From NCBI GenBank assembly GCA_017964055.1, contig JAGCSS010000066.1, forward strand, positions 1 through 20,062: a stretch of DNA of 20,062 nucleotides, given 5' to 3'. Below the pieces are notes generated by a model. It was not told where the DNA came from. It worked only from the letters and a program-made list of their open reading frames with translations, and did not search any database. The position numbers were made by a program, and so were the translations under genes. This stretch comes from Lachnospiraceae bacterium. Lineage in GTDB: Bacteria; Bacillota; Clostridia; Lachnospirales; Lachnospiraceae. This document shows, one piece after another, positions 1 to 6,381 of this stretch (position 1 is the stretch's first letter; each line of letters starts with the position of its first letter).

Positions 1-1
1 C

Positions 2-1516
2 TGCAAGGACGCGGGTGTCGACGGAGTGGAGGTCCATGCCGTGCATGAGGGATATCTGCTCGATCAGTTCACTCTCCCCTATGTAAACAAGAGAACCGAC
101 GAATACGGCGGCTCGTTCGAGAACCGCTACCGTTTCGCGGCAGATATAGTAAAAGCGATCAAGAAGGAATGCGGACAGGATTTCCCCGTATCCTTAAGAT
201 ACAGCGTTGTTTCAAAAACCAAGGGCTTCAGGGAAGGCGCGCTTCCCGGCGAGGAATACACCGAGGTCGGCCGTGACATGGCAGAATCCGAGAAGGCTGC
301 GAAATACCTGCAGGATGCCGGATACGACATGCTCAACTGCGATAACGGTACTTATGACGCGTGGTACTGGGCGCATCCTCCGATCTATATGCCCGAGAAC
401 TGCAACCTGGCCGATGTGGAGCATATCAAGCAGTTCGTCGATATCCCCGTGGTATGCGCAGGACGACTCGATCCCGCAGCGGCGGCAGCGTCGATCAAAG
501 CCGGACGTCTCGACGGCGCAGGATTTGCGCGCAATTTCCTCGCTGATCAGGAATGGATCACCAAGCTCATCAACGACAGGGAAGAGGATATCAGACCCTG
601 CATACTCTGCCATAACGGATGCTTTAACATGTGTCATTACAAGGGAGTTCCCAACGATCAGGCGCTCTCCGACAGCCTGGCTCTGGCCAGATGCGCGGTC
701 AATGCCGAGACGATGCAGTGGAACAAGCATTACATCAAAAAGACCGCGTCTCCCAAGAAGGTCGCGATCATCGGCGGCGGAATAGGCGGCATGGAGGCGG
801 CCAGGGTATTGAAGCTGAGAGGCCATAACCCCGTCATCTATGAGAAGTCCGACAAGCTCGGCGGCACATTTATCGCCGCCAGTGCCGAGAGCTATAAAGG
901 GAAGCTCAGAGACCTGCTCGCCTGGTACCGCAGGGAGATGACAAAGCTCGGCATCGAGATCAGATACAATACCGAGATCACCTCGGTCGAAGAGACCGGA
1001 GCGGATGAGGTCATCGTAGCCACAGGCTCAAAGCCCAGATTTTTCCGCAATGTGCCCGGTTTTGACAAGACGGTCGAAGCCTGCGAGTTCTTAAACGGCA
1101 AGCCCGTAGGAGATAAGGTAGCGGTGATCGGCGGAGGCCTTACGGGCTGCGAGATCGCTTATGAGCTGGCCCTTCAGGGCAAGCATCCGATCATCATCGA
1201 GATGAAGGACGATCTGGTATCGCAGACGGGCGTCTGTCTGGCCAACAGCTCGTACCTTCGTGAGTGGTTCGCGCTCAACAAGACGCCGGTCTATCTTGAG
1301 ACCGCAGTCAAGGAAGTAAAGGACGGCTCGGTCGTTTGCTCGACAAAGAACGGCGACATTACGATCGAATGCGATTCGGTCATCAGCTCGGTGGGCTATA
1401 TCCCGAATCCCGTTGCGCCCGGAAAGGGAGGCGTTCATCTTGTCGGCGACTGCAGACAGATAGGCAATCTGCGCACTGTTATCTGGAACGCCTATGAGAC
1501 GGCGATGAAGATCTGA
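2..1516 (+). CDS. Old Yellow Enzyme / enoate-reductase-type FMN, FAD and Fe-S oxidoreductase (5' partial)
   Basis: The reading frame is open from base 2, so the N-terminal part lies outside the window; the GTG at 26 is an internal codon, not a start. What is visible is the second half of an Old Yellow Enzyme TIM barrel, with the HAVHEGYLLDQF and TDEYGGSFENRYRF signatures at about 35-140. A cysteine cluster follows at about 599-694 (C-x2-C-x3-C, then a later Cys in CAVN), the expected [4Fe-4S] site. Two Rossmann folds come next: GGGIGG near 773-790 and GGGLTG near 1130-1150, for FAD and NAD(P)H. This layout is that of 2,4-dienoyl-CoA reductase, 2-enoate reductase and the bile-acid BaiCD/BaiH enzymes, which reduce activated C=C bonds. 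The HAxH barrel motif favours the enoate-reductase branch, but the substrate cannot be read from sequence. The downstream aconitase X genes start 14 bases after the stop, which suggests co-transcription. Confidence 0.9.
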   Translation, partial: CKDAGVDGVEVHAVHEGYLLDQFTLPYVNKRTDEYGGSFENRYRFAADIVKAIKKECGQDFPVSLRYSVVSKTKGFREGALPGEEYTEVGRDMAESEKAAKYLQDAGYDMLNCDNGTYDAWYWAHPPIYMPENCNLADVEHIKQFVDIPVVCAGRLDPAAAAASIKAGRLDGAGFARNFLADQEWITKLINDREEDIRPCILCHNGCFNMCHYKGVPNDQALSDSLALARCAVNAETMQWNKHYIKKTASPKKVAIIGGGIGGMEAARVLKLRGHNPVIYEKSDKLGGTFIAASAESYKGKLRDLLAWYRREMTKLGIEIRYNTEITSVEETGADEVIVATGSKPRFFRNVPGFDKTVEACEFLNGKPVGDKVAVIGGGLTGCEIAYELALQGKHPIIIEMKDDLVSQTGVCLANSSYLREWFALNKTPVYLETAVKEVKDGSVVCSTKNGDITIECDSVISSVGYIPNPVAPGKGGVHLVGDCRQIGNLRTVIWNAYETAMKI

Positions 1517-1530
1517 CGGAGGAGTTTACA

Positions 1531-2805
1531 ATGAGACTTACACAGGAACAGCAGGATATATATGACGGCAAACAGGGCGAGACCTATGCCAAGGTGATGC
1601 AGACGCTCGTGCGTTACGGCGAGCTGTTCGGCGCGGAAGAGATGACGCCGGTTACGGGTGAGTACGGGCATCTCGTTACCAGTTTCGGACTCAAGGTGAT
1701 ACATCCGGTATATAAGCTGATGGATCAGCTTATCGAGGCCGGAGTAGCCTCAAAACAGAAGTTTACGATGGACCCGAGACCGCTCGATAAGAATGTGCCT
1801 TCGGGACCGATAAGGGACCTTGTATTCAAACAGTTCATGTATTCGATGCAGGACAAATACGAGGATCAGCTCGAAAAGCTGGGACTGCTCAGCACCGACG
1901 GTTTTTCGTGCGCGTGTTATTTTGACGAGCAGGGCAATAAGCCGAAAAAGGGTGATGTATTGAGCTGGGCGGAGTCATCGGCGGTAGTTTACGCCAATTC
2001 TGTTCTCGGTGCCCGCTGCAACCGTAATTCCGGTATCATAGAGCTGTTCGGCTCGATACTCGGATGCGTTCCGAAATTCGGACTGCTCACCGATGAGGGC
2101 AGGCGCGCGAAATGGAAGATCGTGCTCAAGACTTCGACGCTCCCTTCGGCGCAGCTGCTCGGATCGGCCATCGGAATGAAGGTCATGGAGGATGTTCCGT
2201 ATGTGTACGGACTCTCCGAATATCTCGGGACAGAGCTGACTCCGAAGGTATGTGCATACCTTAAGAATTTCGGCGCGGCAACGGCCTCGAACGGCGCTGT
2301 AGGCTTATATCATATCGACGGACTGACTCCCGAGGCCGTAGAGCTCGGCGAGAGCCTTATAGAGCCCGACGCTAAGACTTATATGATCGATGACGCGGAG
2401 CTGGCAAGAGTCAGGAACAACTATCCCGTCATCTGGAAGAATCCCAACGCAAAGCCGAAGATGTGCTTTATCGGATGTCCTCATCTGTCAAAGGATGAGC
2501 TGCTCGGCTGGATCAATAAGATCTGCGGCGCGCTTAAGAAGAACGGCAGGACAAAGCCCGTCATCCCGACGGTGCTCACCTCCGCGCCCGGCGTTATAAA
2601 GGCGATACGCGGAACCGAAGAGGAGAGGATGGCAGCTGAGGCAGGTCTTACGATCAGCTACATCTGCCCGCTGATGTACTGCGATAACCCGCTCGTGCAC
2701 AGCGTGCCGATCATTACGAATTCAAATAAGCTCAGGACATACACTTCGTGCCGTTTCTATGAGGACGACAGGATATTATCGATGATCACGGGAGGAAAGG
2801 TATGA
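1531..2805 (+). CDS. Aconitase X-type dehydratase, large catalytic subunit (DUF521)
   Basis: The 424-residue protein matches the aconitase X catalytic domain. Family landmarks are the WAESSAVVYANSVLGAR block at about residues 146-163, the central TSTLPSAQLLGSAIG segment, FIGCPHLS at 313-320 and ICPLMYC at 378-384. Cysteines at 163 (in ARCNR), 316 and 384 are candidate Fe-S ligands. Characterised family members dehydrate cis-3-hydroxy-L-proline or, in archaea, mevalonate 5-phosphate; many others are unassigned. The start follows GGAGG with 8-base spacing. The small swivel subunit is encoded immediately downstream with a 4-base ATGA overlap, so this is the split two-protein form. No proline, hydroxyproline or mevalonate genes are nearby, so neither known substrate is supported. 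From memory, many relatives have Thr where Cys163 sits; an alignment would settle this. Confidence 0.9.
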   Translation: MRLTQEQQDIYDGKQGETYAKVMQTLVRYGELFGAEEMTPVTGEYGHLVTSFGLKVIHPVYKLMDQLIEAGVASKQKFTMDPRPLDKNVPSGPIRDLVFKQFMYSMQDKYEDQLEKLGLLSTDGFSCACYFDEQGNKPKKGDVLSWAESSAVVYANSVLGARCNRNSGIIELFGSILGCVPKFGLLTDEGRRAKWKIVLKTSTLPSAQLLGSAIGMKVMEDVPYVYGLSEYLGTELTPKVCAYLKNFGAATASNGAVGLYHIDGLTPEAVELGESLIEPDAKTYMIDDAELARVRNNYPVIWKNPNAKPKMCFIGCPHLSKDELLGWINKICGALKKNGRTKPVIPTVLTSAPGVIKAIRGTEEERMAAEAGLTISYICPLMYCDNPLVHSVPIITNSNKLRTYTSCRFYEDDRILSMITGGKV

Positions 2806-3245
2806 TGAAAGAGTTCAAAGGCAGAATAGTGGTGCCCGGAACCTGCACCGCGACAGCGCTCGTTTCACACGGGGGCTTCAATACGCTGGCAAGCTATCAG
2901 ACCAGTTTCCTGACCGGAGACAAAAAAGCGACCTGTTCCGACCAGAACAATCCGGACCTTTACAAAAAGCCCATGGCGGGCGTTGCGCTTTGCCTGCCCC
3001 AGACCATCGGTTCAACGACCGGCGGCATGATCCTTTATACGGCATCGGATTACGGCCGTCAGCCCGCATGCATGCTCTTCTCAAAACCGATCGACTCGAT
3101 CGGTGCCGCGGGAGTGCTGCTCTCGGATATCTGGACCGACGCCAAGATGCCTACGATCGACAGTCTGGGCGACGAATTCCTTGACTACGTAAAAACGGGC
3201 ATGACGATCACGATCAAGTCCGACGGCGTTGTGCAGGTCGGGTAA
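2802..3245 (+). CDS. Aconitase X-type dehydratase, small swivel-domain subunit (DUF126)
   Basis: This 147-residue protein is the mobile swivel domain that closes over the active site of aconitase X. Recognisable features are the opening GRIVVPGTCTATALVS, the DQNNPDLY stretch near residue 46, and the GSTTGGMIL segment near residue 70, where relatives carry an active-site serine in a G-S-[ST]-x-G pattern. The start overlaps the stop of the large subunit (ATGA), with GGAGG six bases upstream; the adjacent second ATG at 2805 is also possible. The overlap implies translational coupling and a roughly 1:1 complex. A rhomboid gene follows after 14 bases, so the transcript probably continues. Confidence 0.9.
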   Translation: MMKEFKGRIVVPGTCTATALVSHGGFNTLASYQTSFLTGDKKATCSDQNNPDLYKKPMAGVALCLPQTIGSTTGGMILYTASDYGRQPACMLFSKPIDSIGAAGVLLSDIWTDAKMPTIDSLGDEFLDYVKTGMTITIKSDGVVQVG

Positions 3246-3259
3246 GGAAAGAGAAAACT

Positions 3260-3847
3260 ATGAAAAAGAGACTCAGGATCACATTTAATGCGCCCTTTGT
3301 GCTGGCATTCGTAGGGATATGCTTTGCCGTGACTGTGCTGGGTACGCTTACGAACGGGAAGTCCACGGGACTGCTGTTCATGACCTATCATTCGTCACTG
3401 CTCTCACCGCTCACATGGCTGAGGGCGTTCACGCATGTTCTCGGGCATTCGGGCTGGGCACATCTGATCGGAAACATGAGTTATATACTGCTGCTCGGAC
3501 CGATGCTCGAGGAGAAATACGGTTCAAAAACACTGGTCACTGTTGCGGCCGTCACCGCGCTCGCGACCAGCATCTTCAACTATATCGTTTTTCCCAATAT
3601 AGCGCTCTGCGGGGCGAGCGGCGTGGTGTTCGCGTTTATACTGCTGTCTTCGTTCACCGGCTTTAGGGAAGGCGAGATACCGCTGACCTTTATACTGGTT
3701 GCGGCTTTTTATATCGGACAGCAGATATTTGAGGGGCTGACGGTCAGCGACAATATCTCGAACACTTCTCACATCATCGGGGGTGTGATAGGCGGTTTCT
3801 TCGGATATATCTTAAATGTCAGATCGTCGGGACGGAGGCTGCGGTAA
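3260..3847 (+). CDS. Rhomboid-family intramembrane serine protease
   Basis: The 195-residue, strongly hydrophobic protein has about six membrane segments. The first is at residues 9-29 and the last carries the catalytic histidine. Rhomboid signatures are the HxxxN pair in the second segment (His68 and Asn72 in AHLIGN), the GASG motif with nucleophile Ser120, and His171 in TSHIIGG, which completes the Ser/His dyad. Rhomboids cut transmembrane substrates within the membrane. This is a minimal bacterial form without an obvious extra N-terminal cytoplasmic domain. The start has an AAGGAAAGAG-type ribosome binding site. No candidate substrate is evident among the neighbours. Its position 14 bases after the aconitase X pair suggests co-transcription rather than shared function. 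Confidence 0.88.
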   Translation: MKKRLRITFNAPFVLAFVGICFAVTVLGTLTNGKSTGLLFMTYHSSLLSPLTWLRAFTHVLGHSGWAHLIGNMSYILLLGPMLEEKYGSKTLVTVAAVTALATSIFNYIVFPNIALCGASGVVFAFILLSSFTGFREGEIPLTFILVAAFYIGQQIFEGLTVSDNISNTSHIIGGVIGGFFGYILNVRSSGRRLR

Positions 3848-3889
3848 CGGACCGCGGCCTGCAAAAGCTGTTTAGGGCAGGGAGAAAAA

Positions 3890-4795
3890 ATGGATAAAAA
3901 GAAAATGGTTGTTCTGATCAATGAGGCGGCCGGCAAGAAGAAAGGCCCCCAGAGCATCATGAACATAGTGAGAAGGGCGGCAACGGAAGGCTATGAGCCG
4001 ACTGTTTTTCCGATCATTCCGGGGGAGCTGGATTCGGAGGATATCCTGAAAAGCTTTGACGGCAGAGCCGACATGGTTATCTGCGTGGGCGGCGACGGGA
4101 CCCTCAATCATGTGATCTCGGGGACGATGGCGATGAAGGACAGGCCCCGCATCGGATACATTCCCGCAGGCAGTACCAATGATTTTTCAAAGAGCCTCGG
4201 GATCCCCGCGGGTTTCGGAAAAGCGCTCGAGACCGCTTTTTCCGGGAAGCCTTTTTCGTATGATATCGGGAAGATGGGCAACGGCAGCTTCTTTAACTAT
4301 ACCGCGGCTTTCGGGGCTTTTTCGGAGATAAGCTACGGCACGGACCAGAAACTCAAGAACGTGCTCGGATATGCGGCGTATATCCTTACCGCGGCATCTG
4401 CGCTGCCGGAGAACCTGGGATTTAAGAGGCATCTTAAGATCGAGGCGGACGGTTTTTCGGAAGAGGGCGATTATCTGTTCGGAACGGTCAGCAATTCGGT
4501 TTCGATCGGCGGTCTCGATTTCTTAAAGAGCTTTGACGTTAAGCTCGATGACGGCAAAATGGAGCTGCTGCTCATACGTTCCCCGGAAAAGGCCGTGGAG
4601 ATCGGCAACATCATTTCCGCGCTGATGCGGGGCGACGTTAACGATCCGCACATCTCGTTCCATCAGGTGACGAAGGTCAGCCTGACAGCGGATGAGGAGC
4701 TGGCATGGAGCATTGACGGGGAGTACGGCGGCAGTTTCCTGAAGAGCGAGATCGAGGTAATGCCGGGCGCGGTTACGATCATGTGCGGCAGATAA
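3890..4795 (+). CDS. Diacylglycerol kinase-type lipid kinase (YegS/BmrU family)
   Basis: This 301-residue soluble protein has the DAGK catalytic fold: an N-terminal NEAAGKKKG segment at residues 9-17, the nucleotide-binding GGDGTLNHV motif at about residues 67-75, and IPAGSTNDFSKSLG at about 90-103. The C-terminal beta-sandwich half includes the SIGGLDFLKSFDVKLDDGKM stretch and a typical IDGE motif near the end. The family phosphorylates diacylglycerol or related lipids with ATP. In Firmicutes the housekeeping member is DgkB, but the paralogues cannot be told apart here. The start is preceded by GGGAG and an A-rich spacer. A GC-rich hairpin lies at 4806-4836 between this gene and the next, without a T-run. 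Confidence 0.88.
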   Translation: MDKKKMVVLINEAAGKKKGPQSIMNIVRRAATEGYEPTVFPIIPGELDSEDILKSFDGRADMVICVGGDGTLNHVISGTMAMKDRPRIGYIPAGSTNDFSKSLGIPAGFGKALETAFSGKPFSYDIGKMGNGSFFNYTAAFGAFSEISYGTDQKLKNVLGYAAYILTAASALPENLGFKRHLKIEADGFSEEGDYLFGTVSNSVSIGGLDFLKSFDVKLDDGKMELLLIRSPEKAVEIGNIISALMRGDVNDPHISFHQVTKVSLTADEELAWSIDGEYGGSFLKSEIEVMPGAVTIMCGR

Positions 4796-4858
4796 TATTC
4801 GATAGCGGAGCGGCGCAACGTTTTGCCGCGGTTCCGGACCTGAGACGGAGTTTTTGCG

Positions 4859-5584
4859 ATGGATATAAAGATATACAAAAAAGAGGCGGATTATTCCTAC
4901 ACGCTCGGCGCGTTCCCGACATTTGAGCTGATCGACGCGATGCCGGAGTGCGTGGAGGAGATCATAGTCCACAGCTCGTTTACCGACAGGGACAGGCTCG
5001 AGGAGAAGGCCGGCAGGATACCGGTCGTTGAGAACAACAAGCTTATCTCAAAGCTTTCCGACAAGGAAAACGTCTATGTGATCGGCGTGTTTAAGAAGTT
5101 TTCATGCGAGCTCGATCCCGAAAGGCGGCATATCGTGCTCGTCAATCCCGGGAACATGGGCAATCTGGGTACGATAATCAGGACCGCGTGCGGCTTCGGC
5201 TACTACGATCTGGCGGTTATCGAGCCCGCGGCGGATGTATTTAATCCGAAGACAGTCAGAGCGAGCATGGGTTCGCTGTTCAGGATCAGGCACGAAAAGT
5301 TCGCGGATTTCGGTGAGTATGCAAAGCGTTTCTGCGGAGGAGCGGAGTCTGCCGGCAGAAGGCTGTATCCGTTCATGCTCGACGGCAGCTGCTCGCTGAG
5401 GGACGCCGATATGCCCGGAGACGACCGGTTCAGCCTGATATTCGGCAACGAAGCCACAGGACTGCCTGCCGAGTTTTCCGGATACGGTCAGCCGGTACGC
5501 ATTGAGCAGACCGAATTTGTCGACTCTCTTAACCTGACGATCGCCGCAGGGATAGGGATGTATGTGTTTGCCCGGGAAAAGTGA
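4859..5584 (+). CDS. TrmH/SpoU-family (SPOUT) RNA 2'-O-methyltransferase
   Basis: The 241-residue protein has a short N-terminal substrate-binding region (residues 1-80) and a C-terminal SPOUT knot. The three SpoU motifs are present: NMGNLGTIIRTACGFG at about 98-113 with the conserved Asn and Arg, FGNEATGLP near 197-205, and the SLNLTIAAGIGMY segment near 222-234, which binds S-adenosylmethionine. Members methylate ribose 2'-OH groups in tRNA or rRNA. The exact RNA target is not readable, because the N-terminal part differs from TrmH and RlmB as I recall them. GGAG sits eight bases before the ATG. The gene ends just before the nrdR promoter region, with no clear terminator. Confidence 0.88.
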   Translation: MDIKIYKKEADYSYTLGAFPTFELIDAMPECVEEIIVHSSFTDRDRLEEKAGRIPVVENNKLISKLSDKENVYVIGVFKKFSCELDPERRHIVLVNPGNMGNLGTIIRTACGFGYYDLAVIEPAADVFNPKTVRASMGSLFRIRHEKFADFGEYAKRFCGGAESAGRRLYPFMLDGSCSLRDADMPGDDRFSLIFGNEATGLPAEFSGYGQPVRIEQTEFVDSLNLTIAAGIGMYVFAREK

Positions 5585-5591
5585 TTTATCC

Positions 5592-5625
5592 TTGACAAAG
5601 CTTTTCTTTTACTTAAACTTATATA
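5592..5625 (+). promoter_or_regulatory. Putative sigma-A promoter of nrdR
   Basis: A perfect -35 hexamer TTGACA lies at 5592-5597. A clean -10 at the usual distance is missing. The best choices are ACTTAT (5617-5622, 19-base spacer) or the TATATA run at 5620-5625, which overlaps the first NrdR-box-like site. That placement would let NrdR block polymerase binding. Confidence 0.5.
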
Positions 5626-5664
5626 TAGGGGCTGAGGTATAGCTCAAATAACTATATATAGGGG
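5616..5664 (+). promoter_or_regulatory. Tandem NrdR-box-like operators upstream of nrdR
   Basis: Two copies of an NrdR-box-like sequence lie at 5616-5631 (core TTATATATAG) and 5649-5664 (core CTATATATAG). Against the published consensus acaCwAtATaTwGtgt the second matches 12 of 16 positions with a perfect 10-base core, and the first matches 11 of 16. Equivalent bases are 33 bases apart, close to the roughly three helical turns known for paired NrdR boxes. The pair sits directly before nrdR, so autoregulation is the natural reading. Confidence 0.62.
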
Positions 5665-5674
5665 TTTTCTTAAG

Positions 5675-6136
5675 ATGAAGTGTCCTTACTGCGGAGATGA
5701 AAATACCAGAGTTATCGATTCGAGACCTGCGGAAGACGGCGATTCCATCAGACGCCGCCGCCAGTGCGATGCCTGCAACAAGCGTTTCACCACCTATGAG
5801 AAGGTTGAGACGATCCCTGTATTCGTCATCAAAAAGGACAATACGCGTGAGGCTTACGACAGGGCCAAGATCGAAAAGGGCATTATGCTCTCGGTCAGAA
5901 AGCGCAGCGTACCGCTCGATAAGATCACCGATATGATCGACGATATCGAGAACACGATCTTTAATATGGACACAAAGGAGATCCCTTCGTCCGTGATCGG
6001 CGAGCTGATCATGGACAGGCTCCAGAAGCTCGACCAGGTAGCTTACGTAAGATTCGCGTCGGTATACCGTGAGTTCCAGGATGTGGATACGTTCATGGCC
6101 GAGCTCCAGAAGATACTCACCAGGAATGAAAAGTAA
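5675..6136 (+). CDS. nrdR: Transcriptional repressor NrdR of ribonucleotide reductase genes
   Basis: The 153-residue protein has the full NrdR layout. An N-terminal zinc ribbon carries Cys3, Cys6, Cys31 and Cys34, with the RRRRQC basic stretch that binds DNA. An ATP-cone follows from about residue 49 to 139. NrdR senses the ATP/dATP balance and represses ribonucleotide reductase genes by binding paired NrdR boxes. No reductase gene is in this window, so its main targets lie elsewhere. The upstream NrdR-like boxes suggest it also limits its own expression. The ribosome binding site is weak by the standard of this window: only GGGG at 5661-5664, which is part of the second box and 10 bases from the start. 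Repressor binding and translation initiation therefore share sequence. Length and motifs are normal. Confidence 0.97.
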   Translation: MKCPYCGDENTRVIDSRPAEDGDSIRRRRQCDACNKRFTTYEKVETIPVFVIKKDNTREAYDRAKIEKGIMLSVRKRSVPLDKITDMIDDIENTIFNMDTKEIPSSVIGELIMDRLQKLDQVAYVRFASVYREFQDVDTFMAELQKILTRNEK

Positions 6137-6160
6137 TTATCTGAAAATTCAAAATAATCA

Positions 6161-6189
6161 TTGACTTAATTAGACTTCTGTGATAATCT
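6161..6189 (+). promoter_or_regulatory. Putative sigma-A promoter for comM, overlapping the nrdR terminator
   Basis: TTGACT at 6161-6166 and TAATCT at 6184-6189 are separated by 17 bases. An alternative -10, GATAAT at 6182-6187, has an extended TG motif just before it. The predicted start near 6196 would give comM a leader of about 185 bases. The -10 lies inside the hairpin that appears to terminate nrdR. Confidence 0.5.
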
Positions 6190-6224
6190 GTTCGCATACA
6201 GATGAAACAGAAGTCTATTTTTCT
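6171..6224 (+). terminator. Rho-independent terminator after nrdR
   Basis: An 11-base-pair perfect stem joins TAGACTTCTGT (6171-6181) to ACAGAAGTCTA (6207-6217). A second nested stem, ATCTG/CAGAT, lies at 6186-6190 and 6199-6203. The outer stem runs directly into TTTTTCTT. It lies 35 bases after the nrdR stop codon. Confidence 0.75.
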
Positions 6225-6285
6225 TAAATTCTGAAAACATCTTATTTTTCTATTCGACAGTTTCCATATTTGTTTTCCTTCTATT

Positions 6286-6353
6286 CCCGTACGCACAGGG
6301 CATTTCTGCGCCTGAGGCAGCTTTTTGCACGCAGGGATGTCCCGGCTGCGGGG
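6286..6353 (+). other. Long structured hairpin in the comM 5' leader
   Basis: The left arm segments CCC (6286-6288), CGCA (6292-6295), GGGCAT (6298-6303) and CTGCG (6306-6310) pair in order with CGCAG (6330-6334), ATG-T-CCC (6337-6343), TGCG (6347-6350) and GGG (6351-6353). Two T-G wobbles bridge the inner helices. The structure ends about 17 bases before the comM ribosome binding site. A competing short stem, CTGC (6306-6309) with GCAG (6317-6320), is followed by CTTTTT, which resembles an attenuator choice. Confidence 0.55.
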
Positions 6354-6381
6354 AGACCTAAAAAACCGAAAAGGAGGCAAA

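Noticed and set aside
6291..6302. ACGCACAGGGCA in the comM leader, identical to the 5' conserved word of c-di-GMP-I riboswitches
   Set aside because: The other conserved parts (GGGACGCAAAGCC-like strand and the GGTAG-containing arm) are missing, and the word is explained by the long hairpin it forms with 6337-6350.
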